DNA from: Diphasiastrum complanatum
Taxonomy: Eukaryota; Streptophyta; Lycopodiopsida; Lycopodiales; Lycopodiaceae
Direction of reading: 5' to 3'
Assembly: GCA_029204225.1 (NCBI GenBank)
Contig: CM055103.1
Coordinates: 7,706,866-7,770,865, forward strand
Length of the DNA: 64,000 nt
Shown here: piece after piece, positions 35,391 to 50,020 of the stretch
Layout of the letters: every line of letters begins with the position of its first letter
Position numbering within the stretch: position 1 is the first letter of the stretch
Notes under the pieces: model-generated
What the model saw: the letters and a program-made list of their open reading frames with translations, nothing else
Told to the model about the DNA's origin: nothing
The model's database searches: none
Translations under genes and position numbers: made by a program

Positions 35391-38117
35391 TTAGAATGAA
35401 TGTCGTAAAGTACATGTCCTTGGCTGATAAAGGTACATCCTTGGTTGTACATTGTATCAACCTTGAAGATGCAATGCATATAGGTACACCTGGTCAAGGG
35501 CCAGGGCTGAGCAGTAGTGGGGCCTTTAGCCTGGCCCTTGAGTCACATTGCAAATTGCAATTGAAGCTCCGGAAAGTTGCAAACTTGTCTTTCAAAACGG
35601 AAGGGTGATACATACTTGTGTAAGTTACTAAATTGCCTCCCCATAGCTCAATACCGACTGTGTGTAGGTATAATAGTCAAACTGAGACTCCTGAGTGAGC
35701 GAGTGAGGGAGAGAGTGAGAGAGAGAGCGCGCAGAAAGCCAGCCCTGAGCAGCTTTTTGCTACGGCATGCTCTGATGAGCTATAGCTAGCTGCAGCCTTT
35801 GTCACACTGTGCTCTGTGAAGCAGCTACGGTCGATCAAGCAGTGACACGCGCTGAGACGATACCACCACGACTTCCAATTCCAGTGCCAGCAGGCAGCAG
35901 CCACAGCCTTCTCACTGTTCTCAGTGCTCTGACCGTCTGACGGCTTCCACTCTCGGTGTATTGATCTATGAGTCATGAGTGAAGTGTGATGGTGTAAATT
36001 GTATGTAGATAGTGTAGGACTCTAGGATGTTGCATAAAATGCCACCAATTCTTCCAAGATGTTGCAACTTGCAAGTTAGTGGAACTGTGGTAGTCGCGAC
36101 GTCAATTTGGAAACTTCGAAAGGTTGCCCACGGATCTTCGCGATCCACGTGACAGAAAATATGGGGTTCTTTCATTTAAGATAGGACGTACTGATAGTAA
36201 AAAAGTCCGCTGATTAAGTCTTAACGTTGAGATTCCAGATTAGGGATTTGACTACTATTCCTGAACGAGACGGGCCTCTTCATCATTAAAACAATATATA
36301 TATCTTATACAGTGTACACTTATTTGTGAAGACGATGAATCGTGATTCATGATGACAAAAATCACAACATCACCCCCAGATTATAATCAAACGGGAGATG
36401 AGTCAGATGACTTTGCAGTGCTTACTGTGCAGTTTGTAATGGTTGGTGTTTTTAACCATTTGTAAAGTTATAAGTTACAGGACAATGAAACAGACAAGCA
36501 TAGTTTGTACGATTATACCATTGTTGGGCAGGTACTCTTTCCACCTGTGGTGAGGTGGTGCTTCCACATGCATTGTGCTTGATTAAGCTCGTTATACCAT
36601 TGTTGGGAAGGTAAATCTTTAGATTCTCGTGAGTTGTGTATCTTACATGACACATGTATTGTGCTTGAGTTGGCCTCACCACACAAGTTCTATTGTATTT
36701 GATCTAGTGGGTTGATAATATCAAAAAGCATTGTTGGGCAGGTAATAAATAGTTAAATTAACATAATCATTGTATCACACGATGTTTTATTCCATTGTAG
36801 TTAGGTAGGTACTAAATATCTATGCTAGCACAATCCCTTGTATCACAAGATTTTTATTATTGAAAATTAATAGAATCTTAGTATTAAGCTTTTTAATGAT
36901 TTTTTTATTATGCCTAATATTAATATAAACATGATCTATGAGTTGAGATTGTTATAAATGATGGATGCATTATATTGATTAGATGTATACAGAGAACTTT
37001 AAAAATCTTGAGTATGCAATTTTTTAAATATTTGATCTTTTTTTTATTGGGGAACGGTCTTTTTTAGTGACCTTTGCACCCACTAGTAAAAAGAGCATTT
37101 ACAATCATATTGTTCAAATTCTGATAGACAACAAGAATAAGGTACATATAGCATTCTCAATATTTCAGCTCCAAGCTATACAAGAGCTATGTTCCGCTAC
37201 ATAACAGTAGTTGTTTGGGTAACATACTGAAGCAATAACACTTCTCTTGTGCGTATGACTATGCAATGACTATACATAGAAATGGATATGGAAGTTAACG
37301 TTTCTCAAGTACAATCAAATGCAAATATTATCGCCTCACAAGAATCAGTAGCGTCTACTATTCAAGTTGGTGATTCACGTATACTTCAGTCCTCTTTGTT
37401 AAAAGCATAAAGAGCATGGTAACTGCGTAAGAGATTACTATTCTTGGCAACTTTTTAAGAGGCAGAATGATTCTTAACAATCTTGTTATAAATGCTGCTC
37501 CTTTTCCAGCAAACAATGTGGGCCATAGCTCACCGTAGGGAATATGATAACCCTATCTCTCTCTTTTTCGTAATAATATTCTTAGCATATCAAAAATTTG
37601 TTAACCTATTCTAAGTTCTTTAAAGTACATGGATTTGTGCAAAGAACGTACACATTCATAGGATCGGAACGACATGGATTGGCCCTGGTCATATTATGAA
37701 TGAATGGTTGCAAACTCTTTCATTTGCATTTTTACTTACAGGTATTGGGTTGTTTTTGGCTACTTTCTGGATCACGATCATGGTTTAAAGTCATAGAATG
37801 GTAAGTTAGCTTGCGGACTCTTGTATAGCATGGATTTGCTCAAGAAGTTACGAGAACCGTACATTATCTGTTTACAGATATGAATGTTAGTATGGCATGG
37901 ATTTGCCCCAAACTTCATGTACTAGTCCAAACTACTTATATGTTTGCATTTTTCTACACATTTTACACAGCTTATTTTCAAATGCATAATGTTTTATATA
38001 AATTAGTAAAAGATATGGACCAAAAACTAGCAAACTGATCAACTTGGCACTCACCCTGATACGGTATCAATATGGTTTGGCCTATTGCTATAAACAACTT
38101 TCAGTAGGAGAAGATCG
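35391..38117. other. Unassigned intergenic sequence
   Basis: No gene recognised. A GA-rich tract lies at 35693-35735. A short segment with TTGTTGGGCAGGTA or variants recurs near 36522, 36600, 36732 and 36797, a loose repeat of about 75-130 bases. AT content rises after 36700. Confidence 0.5.
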
Positions 38118-40577
38118 TGTTGGATTATTCTCCTTCCTACTAATCGACTAATCGGTTTTAATCCTCATCCATTGTTTATCCAGTTCTATGGATTTTCCCG
38201 TGTTTTTAAATAGTTTGCAGAATTACAAGTGTTTTTACACAATCTACAGAAATACACAGAGTTTGACAACAGTGTCGTATTTTCTCTCTCTACAAACAGT
38301 GTCATCTGTCAAGAATTACAAGTAAAATTACAGTGTCGCATTTTTTGCATTTTTGTGACACTGTCGCCTGTAAGGAATTACGTGTAAAAATGCAGTGTCG
38401 TCTTTTTCACATTTTTTGCCTGTCAAGAATTGCCAGTAAAACTGTAGAGTCGCATTTTTCAAAGTGCCTCAAATGTCAAGGAAATGACTCTGGCAAAGTG
38501 TGGGGCTACCCCAATATTAAAATAAATGAGATTTTATGACATTGTCACTTTTTTCGCAAAAAGCCGACACTGTTGTCTTTTTGTGACACTATCGCCTATG
38601 GCAGTTTTAGTTCATTTATGCAGACAGATTGTTTACAACCAATTCACCGCTTTTTAACAATTATTTCTGAGAAGAAACTGGATGAATGTTAGTGGACTCC
38701 AGCCAATTGGCAATCGCATCTGAAGACCTAATTACTTAGTATAAATCAGTTGTTCATACATCTCATTATTATTAGAAGATCTGAAAAATGTTATTGTGAA
38801 TTGTAAAGGAGTTGAGTGTTATTACACGACGCTTCCTATGCTCTCATCAAGCAGATCGTTCACAATCAGAAAGTATTGTAGTTAGCTCTCTATCAAGCTT
38901 TCAAGCTTGAACTCTCTTGAGCATTCTAGCTCAGTCTTTTAGAGATTTATTTTAGAGTTGTTATTGTGCTACTGCTTATCAACAGAGCTGCTTATTATCA
39001 GACTTATTCTCAATTACTCAGAGACAGCTTTAGAGTGCGCGGTTTCTATCCGCTATTGTCTTGCACTCATTAGCATCTGATCTTGTTTTTCTGAATCAAT
39101 ATTATTTTCTTATTGCATTCAATTTCTGTCTGGATGTACAGACAACATATCTCAATGAAGTTATCGAAGAAGACATTTACATGGTGCAACCCGAAGGCCA
39201 TATTATCGAGGGTAATCACAATCATGTGTGTAGACTCCATAAGGCACTTTTTGGCTTAAAGCAATCTTGGAAGCGCACAAAAGGTTCTATGTTGAACTAA
39301 GTTTGAAGGTCAAGGCATTCAAGGATTCAGATTAAGGGGGGGGGGGAGTTGGATTATTCTCCTTCCTACTAATCGACTAATCGGTTTTCATCATCATCCA
39401 TTGTTTATCCAATTCTGCAAATTTTCCCATGTTTTTATATAGTCTGCAAAATTACAAGTGTTTTTAGACAGTCTGTAGAAATACACGGAGTTTGACAACA
39501 ATGTCGTATTTTCTCTCTCTACAAACCTGACAGTGTCGCCTGTCAGGAATTATGAGTAGAATTATAGTGTCACATTTTTTGCATTTTTGCAACACTGTCG
39601 CCTGTCAGGAATTACGTGTAAAAATGCAATGTCATCTTTTTCGCATTTTTTGCCTGTCACGAATTGCGAGTAATTAAACTGTAGAGTCACATTTTTCAAA
39701 GTGCCTCAAATGTTAAGGAGATGACTCTGGCAAAGTGTGGGGCGACCTCAATTTCAAGAAAATGAGATTTATGACACTGTCGTTTTTTTCGCTAAAAGAC
39801 AACATTGTCGTCTTTTTGCGACACAGTCGCCTGTGGCAATTTTAGTTCATTTTTGTATAGTGACAATTTTAGTTCATTCATGCAGACAGACTGTTTACAG
39901 CCAATTGTCACCACTTATCAACAATTATTTTTGAAAAGGAACTGGATGAATGCCAGTGGACTCCATCCAACTGGCAATCATATTTGAAAACCTAATTACT
40001 TAGTATAAATCAGTTGTTCATACATCTCATTATCATCAAAAGATCTGAAAATGTTATTGTGAATTGTGAAGGAGCTGAGTGCTATTACACAACGCTTCCT
40101 ACGCTCTCATCAAGCATATCGTTCACAATTAGAAAGTATTATTGGTAGCTCTCTATCAAGCCCTACAAGCTTGAACTCTCTTGAGCATTCTAGCTCAATT
40201 TTTAAGAGATTTATTTTAGAGTTGCTATTGCATTACTGCTTATCAGCAGAGCTGCTTATTATCAGACTTATTCTTAATTACTCAGAGACAGCTTTAGAGT
40301 GCACGATTTATGTCCGCTATTGTCTTGCACTCATTAGCATCTAATCTTATTTTTCTGAATCAATATTTTTTTCTTATTGTGTTCAGTTTGTGTCAGAATG
40401 CATGCATCTCTGTATTGCTTTGGTAACTGGTACGTAATCACATGGCATCTAGCGAAAGTTAGTTGCTAAAGATTGGATGTGATTTCAGCAATACTGCTTT
40501 GTTCAATTTTTGATAGGCGTAGTCATGCATTGGAAGTAGGAAGTTTTTGCATTACATCATCTATCCTATTTCCAACA
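38118..40577 (+). mobile_element. Internally deleted copia element E
   Basis: The 5' LTR (38118-39130, 3' end missing) and 3' LTR (39349-40577, TGTTGG-type start mutated to AGTTGG, end CCAACA) flank only about 200 bases of interior. The interior is an RT fragment plus the purine tract ATTAAGGGGGGGGGGGAG. GATCG before and CATCG after fit a 5-bp target duplication with one change. The LTR family is that of element B. It may depend on a full-length relative for movement, or be a deletion relic. Confidence 0.85.
39131..39300 (+). pseudogene. RT fragment inside element E
   Basis: Encodes LDVQTTYLNEVIEEDIYMVQ, then the HNHVCRLHKALFGLKQ motif of copia RVT_2, fused directly to LTR sequence upstream and to the purine tract downstream. 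Everything else of gag-pol is missing. Confidence 0.88.
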
Positions 40578-41854
<1,277 letters not shown>

Positions 41855-42099
41855 AAATAATCATGGTGAATGAACATCGTGTTCCAAAATGATTAAACAA
41901 ATATTGTTATAAACAAAAATGTTATAATAACAAAGTATCTCTTGAATAGTACCTTCTATTCACATCTTCTAGCAAAGTCTCATTTCGCATTTGATATTTT
42001 TTGTCCCTCCTTTGATGCTTTTTGTAGTGTGTCATGTGTCCACTCTATAGTACATTGCTTGGGCAATGGCTGAATATTCTCTGTACTAGTTATCAAGGT

Positions 42100-44830
42100 C
42101 TCTATGTTTGCTGAATTTCATATGGCAGATGATGGAATCTTTTTTTGTACAAGTGACTTGCCAAAATTGTCTTGTACTTTGATGTGTTATCAGCTAAACA
42201 TAAATTTTCTAAATCTATTGGTCTATTGTTGTATTTGTCTATGATAGATGTACTTTGTACTTCTGTAGATTCATGTTTTGTTAAACATGTTTCGATTTCA
42301 AAAGAAATGTTCAATTATCTTATGTACAAGTATCAATGAATATGATTTTTATAGAAAGGTGTTGCAATGGAATTGATAGTGTGATTAAAGTTGCCAATTG
42401 AGCTAGCATTTGTTGTACATTCAAAAATGCATTTCCTAATTTTTTTATTCTATCGCAATCATTGGTAGGATTATTTATATTGCCTTTTATAATCTCATAT
42501 AAAGCCGTAGTTATTGTTTTATCCATTTTTTTCAGATACGATGTACAGTAACTTGCAGCGGCACACGGCTCTAAGATATATTGTATGTCAGTGTTTGCTT
42601 GCAAGACATGCAAGTGTCTGATTGAAATTGTTTGTTCTAATGTCTCAAGGTTCGCATTTTAATAACAATGTTGGTTGTTGAATTTTTGAGCGAATTGCAT
42701 TTAGATAGATTTTTTTGTTCAATTGGAGCATTGTTAGAAATTGGTCAAATGATATATCAATTACTAATCCCATGTGTTGCAAGTATTTGTTTATCGAATG
42801 TGTTGTGTCTTCTTTTGTAAATTGCTATTGTAAAAGCATCAATATGATTATTGTAAAAGCATATTGGTTGTTGAATTGTTGAGCGAATTGCATTTAGATA
42901 CGTTCAATTAAAGCATTGTTAGAAATTGGTCAATTGATATATCAATTACTAATCCCATGTGTTGCAAGTATTTGTTTATTGAATGTGGTGTGTCTTCTAA
43001 TGTTGAAATTCTCTTGTAAATTGCTCTTGTAAAAGCATCAATATGATTATTTTCTTCGTGGGAGGTTTTGAAAAGTGGAACTGAGAAAGCCTTTTTTTTT
43101 TATAACTATAATGTTTGTGTGTTTGTATATCTTGCATGTTTTGAGGTAAGCTTGTTTTGTCACATGTAATGTATGTGTCAAGGTAATTTGTAATTTTATT
43201 TAAAGAAACTTGTGTACAAGTGTGCACTATCCTTTATCCACAAAAGTGCACGATCACGTTCGCTTCCTCTATGTTGGAATTTAGTTACAAATGTGAAATC
43301 TATTACCGAACCAAGAATATGCAATGATCTTGCTGAATCAACTTTCTAAAGCAGTTCATTCAATGATTGTAATATCTCGCACAAGTTACAAGATCATGTT
43401 GTATAACGTTTTGTATATTATTTTGTTCTAAATGCATGTGTGCATCTGAGTTATGAACATTTCTTAAGCTGCGCAAACACTTCACAGGTTTTGGCCAATG
43501 ACTGAGCACTTGTGAATGTTACAAATAACGTTGGTGGCCCTAATTGTCTGATCATTGCAAAAATGTCTTTTTTTGTTTTATCAAGATAATCTAGTGATGT
43601 GCGTAGCATTTCTAGATCTTTATATCCAATATTGAATTTCATGATTGTCAAGCATGTCTTTTACTTTAAGAGTACGTCCATAAGTTTTTCCTTTTCGTAT
43701 ATGAAAGCATGCAATTTGATAAAATGAACTTAGTTTGACACTTAATAGTTTTGTAAAACAAATTTGAAATATGATTTGCAAAACGCCTATCAAATCCCAA
43801 TGGTTGATAACCTTTGGCTTGTGCTATTGAAATGAATTTGTCATCAAAATATTATCTTTGTTGTGATGTTAAGAAATTATGTATAAGGGTATCTGAAAAT
43901 GTCTCATCTGCAATTTCAACAAAGTTCGTAGTTCTTTTAATTAAAAAGATAATTGTTCTAGAACTATTTATATCGCTATTAACATTATGACTTGATATGC
44001 AAATTTGTTGGCTCGTAGTTCTTCTTTTCAATTAGGAAGAATTTGTATGGCCAATTCAATGTACAAATATGTTTTGAAAAAGGTCTTGCAATGTTGCCAT
44101 TACGATATCATGTAATGGATTTATATTCAAGTTTTCACTTTATTTGTATAACTATAGTGGAATTCTCATCAGAGAATCGAGGCAATGTAGTTTGAATCCT
44201 CTCCAAATTACTAGGCACGTTAACAATGCTTCCATGCAAACTAAATTGACCAAAAATCAGGTGCAATTATTGAATCCATGCAAACGCAAGCCTAGGTGAT
44301 ACTAGGCATTCTTCTAATTGGTTCAATTTTTCAATGGTCGATTTTTTTTTCTTCATACATACATACATTCATTGGGAATAAAAATGGCAACATCTTTTTT
44401 ACTTTGAAATATTTAAAACAATTTTGACAAGTTCGCAGGTTATGTTCGTTTACACAATCACAATGGGTTTGTTGTCTTTGTTTCAAATATAAGCTTACTT
44501 CTAGTGGCAATTGCCTTGTTTGATGATTGAAATTCAATTTTCCCCAACTAAGGCATACATGTACAGGTGTGTCTTTTATTTGTTGTTGCTTATTTTGAAC
44601 AATATTATGTTTCGTATTTTCAAAAAAACAATAATGTGCAAATCGATTATAAGGAACTTTGTCAACTTGTCTTTTGAAATATCGTATGTCAAGCAATTGT
44701 GAAATTAGTTGCAAAATTTGTTCACAATATAAAGTTGCCCATTTGAAACATTTTTTGTTCTCAACATATGGTTGGATACATGTTCTTGGCATTATGTCAT
44801 GACAATATTGTGTGTTTTGTTTTTTCAACT
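42100..44830 (-). pseudogene. Helitron Rep/helicase protein, decayed remnant
   Basis: Minus strand, N to C: Cys/His-containing part (44828-44340), then HGSIVNVPSNLERIQTTLPR (about 44225), then KDIFAMIRQLGPPTLFVTFTSA (about 43560). A degraded HUH region follows, FQHRGSERDRALLWIKDSA (about 43285-43230), where Helitrons have SPHDHALLW. Then come ITCDKTSLPQ with HKHYSYKKK, FHFSKPPTKK (about 43180-43040), DIQYILEPCAAASYCTSYL, LGNAFLNVQQMLAQLA (about 42590-42400) and IIDKYNNRPIDLENLCLAD (about 42250-42190). This is the Helitron_like_N order. Frames are broken repeatedly and no SF1 helicase motifs follow, so it is dead. Confidence 0.85.
42667..43060. repeat. About 197-bp tandem duplication within the Helitron remnant
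   Basis: TTGGTTGTTGAAT, GAGCGAATTGCATTTAGATA, AGCATTGTTAGAAATTGGTC, ATATATCAATTACTAATCCC and GTTGCAAGTATTTGTTTAT occur at about 42670-42800 and again at about 42867-42990, in the same order. Confidence 0.9.
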
Positions 44831-45129
44831 ATTTGATGAGCCTTGTGACTTGTAGTCTTGTCAAACATTCGCTTGGGATTCTGATAATCTGAAAAAAAAG
44901 CATTTGCAATTTGCTCAATTTCAAAGTATTGTCGATCATTATTTTGAGTAATGCATCATTCATATGGCCATGCCAATAGAAATTTGTGTCGTTTTCTTTT
45001 TCGATTTATTGTTTTGATGATTGGCATATTTTTCGTGTTGTATTCAAAATTTGTCTTTGGAGTACCAGCACTAAGGCTTGGTTATTGAGTGCTGCACCTA
45101 AACCTTGGAGAACTCCATATTGAAGGCAA

Positions 45130-48100
45130 TTTTTTTTTGCCCCGCCCTTGTTGGGTAGGGATAGTGTGGCAGTTTCAACACATGCTGACATGTTGGCCTA
45201 ATGTTGAATTGAGATAAAAGTCATTTTCCATATTTGCAAAACATTTATTAAATGTGATATTGCACGTGCATGCGAAGGCCACGTGATGGGAATGGGTGAA
45301 GGCCATAGCAAAATCACTTGCAACAAAATAGGCTGAGGCGCAGAGCCTACAGGCAGTGGAGGGTGAGAATTCACAAATCAATTTCAATTCAGCTCAAGTC
45401 CCTAACGCAAGCTTCGAAAAAGTTTGTCTACATTTAAAAGATAACATGATAGAATCATCCAAATCTTAAATCATGATCAAATTTTTAGGAATTTTAATCT
45501 CTTATTTTTGGACACCAACATGAGACATTGGAATGCCTAATAGTAATGTCAATTTTTAAACATCTAAAACTTTAAGACACACTTTTTTCAATTGCACACT
45601 ACAATTTCTATTGTGAAAAATGAGCCATTAGAAAAAGACAATCTGCAAGAACATCTCTTGCCAGTCGCGATGGAACCAAGAGAGATTTGCGACTTCTTCT
45701 TCAAATTCTTAATGGACTTTTGCACTTTGACTTCACCTCTAACCATATTCAGTAGGTCGCAATCCATTCACCATAGCTTTGCAGATGATTTTCTCAAAAT
45801 TCAAAGAGTGCGATGGGGACAATAGTGCTTCAAGCTTTCCAAAAACACTTTTTGAAAACTATAATTTCTGAAATTCTTAATTGTGGTTCATGCTGAATGA
45901 TTTAAACTAAAGTGGATCATCCACAAGATATTTTTTTGCATTTATTTATGCCATGCGATTTCAAATTCCAAGCTATTTCATGATCACTTCGTGTTTCTTT
46001 AATTTTTTATTTATTGTAGAGGCCGATCTATGCCAATAAAACTACATGTAGTGCTAGACAAATTGAAGTGTTTCAATCCAAACATCTTCATGCTGGATGA
46101 TGTCTATATTTGAGCTTTAAAATCATGCGTCTTCATATTGGCTGATGTCTAAAAGTTAGGATCTATACCTTGTAGTTAAGCTCGTTCTTAGTCGCACCTA
46201 AAACAAAAAGGAAATATCGTCTACCAAATTCTCTTCATAAATCATTTCAAACGATTTGTTAAGTTGCATTCGACGTACTTTATTTGACCGAAGGTTAATA
46301 ATATAAGTTTTTAAAGACGACCCTCTACCAATTGTAGATCTTTAAGTTCAAAATTACAAAACAGCTAATATCACGAAGTACGGCTAAAAGTTTTTATGAT
46401 CACATGTTTATTTGAAAGACCATTGCCCTTATTCTATGCAACAAAAAAATTCCAATGTGATCTAATACCACACGTCTCGATAAGCTCCGTCGCCAATATG
46501 ATTACTATTTTTTCATGAGAGATTAACTAAGTTTTAAAAACGTTTTGATACTTGCCTATGATTTTATGTGTCCTTTGCATGGGTTATATTGAACAATCAT
46601 GAATTTGTTTGTTATGATATTTTATGAGTACACAACAATATTGACAAATGCAAGTATTTTTGTTAAGATATTTATGATCTATTAATCAATAATTAACAAT
46701 TTCGAAATTTCAATTTGCAATTATTTATTGCGATCACTTTTTTGCTATAATGAATATATGTTGTTCCAATGCCACATGGTTTCAAATTCGTTTGAGTCTT
46801 CAATTATACAAATTTCATTGTAATAAACGAACGTGTTATTACTATTGAAATCATCTCTCTATCTTGTGTTAAAATACTTTGCATGATAATTGTTTCAGTG
46901 ATTTTACCATTTTTTTTTTAATTAGATAATAACATCAGATTTCATGCAATAGAATTACAAATGTCCGAAAGGCCTCGAGTCTATATTTTAGCCGTAAATC
47001 ATATTTTTTTTCAATTTGAACAAATTGCGCTTTTGAAGAGATCAGTTTGTGTATGTATGGTAATTATGATCGTGAAAAACAAAAAATCTGAACAAACATG
47101 AACATATCTTAAATGTGGCAAAACCGATAGAATTGGCATATCAACAGTTATAACTATAATGTCCGATTTTATTGCAAATAAACATGCATCTAAAATTGAA
47201 ATCAAATCGTATTTATGATTGATAAATTTTGCTATTGTTTTAAAAATTGATTATGATTATGAAGATGCAAAGTACATACTGTACATAGTGTTGTGATATG
47301 AATTGAACTGTTTCATGTCATTAAAAATTTTATGTCTATTCGAAAAAAATTTGCTAAAAAACGAAAAAAAAACAAAATATTGTACATTTATAATAGCGGT
47401 TGTTGTTACAAGTCTACTTAGTCAAGCAAAGGGCTTTCAAATGGAACATTAAGATATAAATGTTGTGGATAAAAAACGGACAAATAATATTTAAATGATT
47501 GGTCGTTAATGTCATTTAAGTTATTGTATTTTTCACAAACTTTGTCATTTGCGATTACTTTTGTTTAAAACATGTAAATGCATTTGGAGGTTTCACTTTA
47601 AAAAGCAAATTGCACACAATACTTTGAGCTAGAAAAAGCTTTCAAACAAGGACGCACGAAAAATAAAATGTTCATGCAAAACAACAGATAGGCAGGCAAG
47701 TGCTCTTAATGAAATCCTCGTAAAGTAGATTCGTCATAATAAATGAAAATGCAAGAGCTCAAAGCCTACAAAGCTCAACATCGCCAAAAAAACTAGAAGA
47801 ACAATATGTTGAATCAATATTCTGTTTTTAGCAATGTAATAATTGGGCGTCCTTGTTTGAAACTTTTTTTTAGCTCAAAGTATTGTGTGCTAATCGCTTT
47901 CCAAAATGAAACTTACCAAACGCATTTACATATTTTAAACAAAAGCAATCGCAAACGACAAAGTTTACAAAGAATACCAATCGTTTAAATATCATTTCTT
48001 ATTTTTTCATCCCCCACATGTATATCATAACGTTCCATTTAAAAACCCTCTGCCTGATTAAATATACCTATAACAGCAATCGCTATTGTAAATGTAAAAT

Positions 48101-50020
48101 AATTTGCTTTTTCTCATTTTTTTAACAACTTTTATTTTCAAATTCAAAGTCTGGCATTGTATTTATATGATATAAAACGATTCGATTTATGTCACAACAA
48201 AACTGTGTTCTATGCACAGTATGTACTTTGCATCCTCATAATCATAGTCGATTTTAAAACAATCGCAAAGTTTTTCAATCGTAAGTACTATCAAATTTCA
48301 ACTTTAGATGCATATTAATCTGCAACAGAACCAAACATCAAACTGTAACTGTTGACATGCCAATTCTATCGATCATGTCACATCCAAACTATGTTCATGT
48401 TTGTCCCGATTTTTGTTCTCATTATCATAGTTACCATACCTACACAAACTGATTCCTTCAAAAGTGCAATTTGTTTAAATTGGACACATCTCATTTTTAA
48501 CTAAAATATCAACTCGAGGCCTATTAAATATTTGCAATTCTGTTAAATAAAACCAGATGTTATTATCTAATTAAAAAATAGTAGAACCAATAAAACAATA
48601 TTATGAAATTCATCATGCAACATATTTTACCACTCAAAATAAAAACCTGATCTCAATAATAAAAACACATTCATTTATTGAAATGAAATTTGTATAATTG
48701 AGTACTCAAATCAATTTGTCAAATATCGATTAATAGATCATAAATTTCTGAAAAAAAATTATTAAATAGATGTGCTCCTCCTATAAAATACATGCTTTTG
48801 CCAATGTCGTTGTTTGCTCATCACTTTGATATTCCATTTTCTTTTCAAGTGTTGCATTATTAAAGGCGAAAACTTGTAATGATCAATCTGAAATACAAAT
48901 ATGCAGCACACAAAAGTTAAAAATTATCATAATAAATTCATAGTTGTTCAATACAACCAATGCAAAGTACACATAAAACCATAGACAAATATCAAAACAT
49001 TTTCAAAACTCAGTCAATCTCTCTTCAAAAAATTGTAATCCATGGTGGCAATATTTAAGACACGTGTGTGGAATTAGATCGAACCGCAATTTTCCTGCTG
49101 CATAAAATAAGAGCAATGGTTTTTTGAATAAACACACGATCATAAGAACTGTAACTGAACTTCCTGAAATTTATATATGTTGTTTTGTAATTTTGAACTC
49201 CAAAATCTATAATTTATAGATGACTCTATACACTAAAAACTTCTATTATCGACCTTTGCCAAAATAAAATGCTTCAAAACAATTTAATAAATTGTTTGAA
49301 ATGATTCATGAAGCTAATTTTACGATGTCGATAAATCACTTGACATTGATAGACAATATTTTTTATTTTTGCGTTCTGGGTGCAACTAAAAACAAACTTA
49401 ATGTAAAGTATAGATCCTAACTTTTAAACACCAACCAATATGAAAACACATTGAATTTGCCAATATAAAAAATAAGTGGCAATTTTCCCTTGGTTTTATC
49501 AACTAGCAGCCATTCTTGCAAAAAAAAAAATTGACTCGTTTTGCACAACAAAATTTGTGATGTGTAGTTAAAAAAGTCTATCTTAAAGCTTTATATGTTT
49601 AAAAATTGACATTACCAATAGGCATTCTAGTGTCACGTACTACTATCCAAAAATCAGAGATTAAAATTCCTAAAAATCTGATCTAGATTCAAGATTTGCA
49701 AGATTTCATCATCTTACTTTTTCAATGTAGATAGACTTTTCTGAAACTTGCAACTACTACTTGCGCTAAGAGCTTGAGCTGAGAATTCTCAGCCTCCACT
49801 GCTTGCAGGCTTTGCTATGCCTCTGCCTACCCTCCAAGTGACTCTGTTATGGCCTTTACCCCCTCCCACGACCTTCATGTGCATGTGCAATATAACATTT
49901 ACAAAATGTTTTGCAAATAATGGAAAATGACTTTTGTTCCCAAATCAACATTAATTAGGCCAACACATCAACATGTGCTTGAATTGCCACACTACCAAGA
50001 AAGGTAGGGCTAATAAAAAC
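45130..50020. repeat. Very long imperfect inverted repeat (arms about 2.2-2.5 kb, loop about 190 bp)
   Basis: Left arm about 45130-47655, right arm about 47847-50020, loop about 47656-47846. Matched points read by eye: GACGC 47651 with GCGTC 47847; GATAGAATTGGCAT 47127 with ATGCCAATTCTATC 48356; AAAAGTTAGGATCTATA 46152 with TATAGATCCTAACTTTT 49410; GTAATGTCAATTTTTAAACA 45544 with its complement at about 49597; CAACACATGCTGACATGTTGG 45176 with its diverged complement at about 49960. The left arm carries an extra segment of about 400 bases (about 45570-46130). Arms are AT-rich and non-coding. It may be a foldback-type element or two head-to-head copies of the Helitron's upstream region. Confidence 0.88.

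Noticed and set aside
35677-35976. 99-codon minus-strand frame beside a GA-rich tract
   Set aside because: Ser/Leu tail comes from the GA repeat; the rest has no domain.
36280-36360. Palindrome AATCGTGATTCATGATG as a regulatory site
   Set aside because: Short and isolated; no gene nearby to regulate.
42840-43060. CRISPR-like direct repeats
   Set aside because: Only two copies, long units and a eukaryotic Helitron context.
44331-44828. Independent 165-codon minus-strand gene
   Set aside because: Position and following domains show it is the N-terminal part of the Helitron protein remnant.
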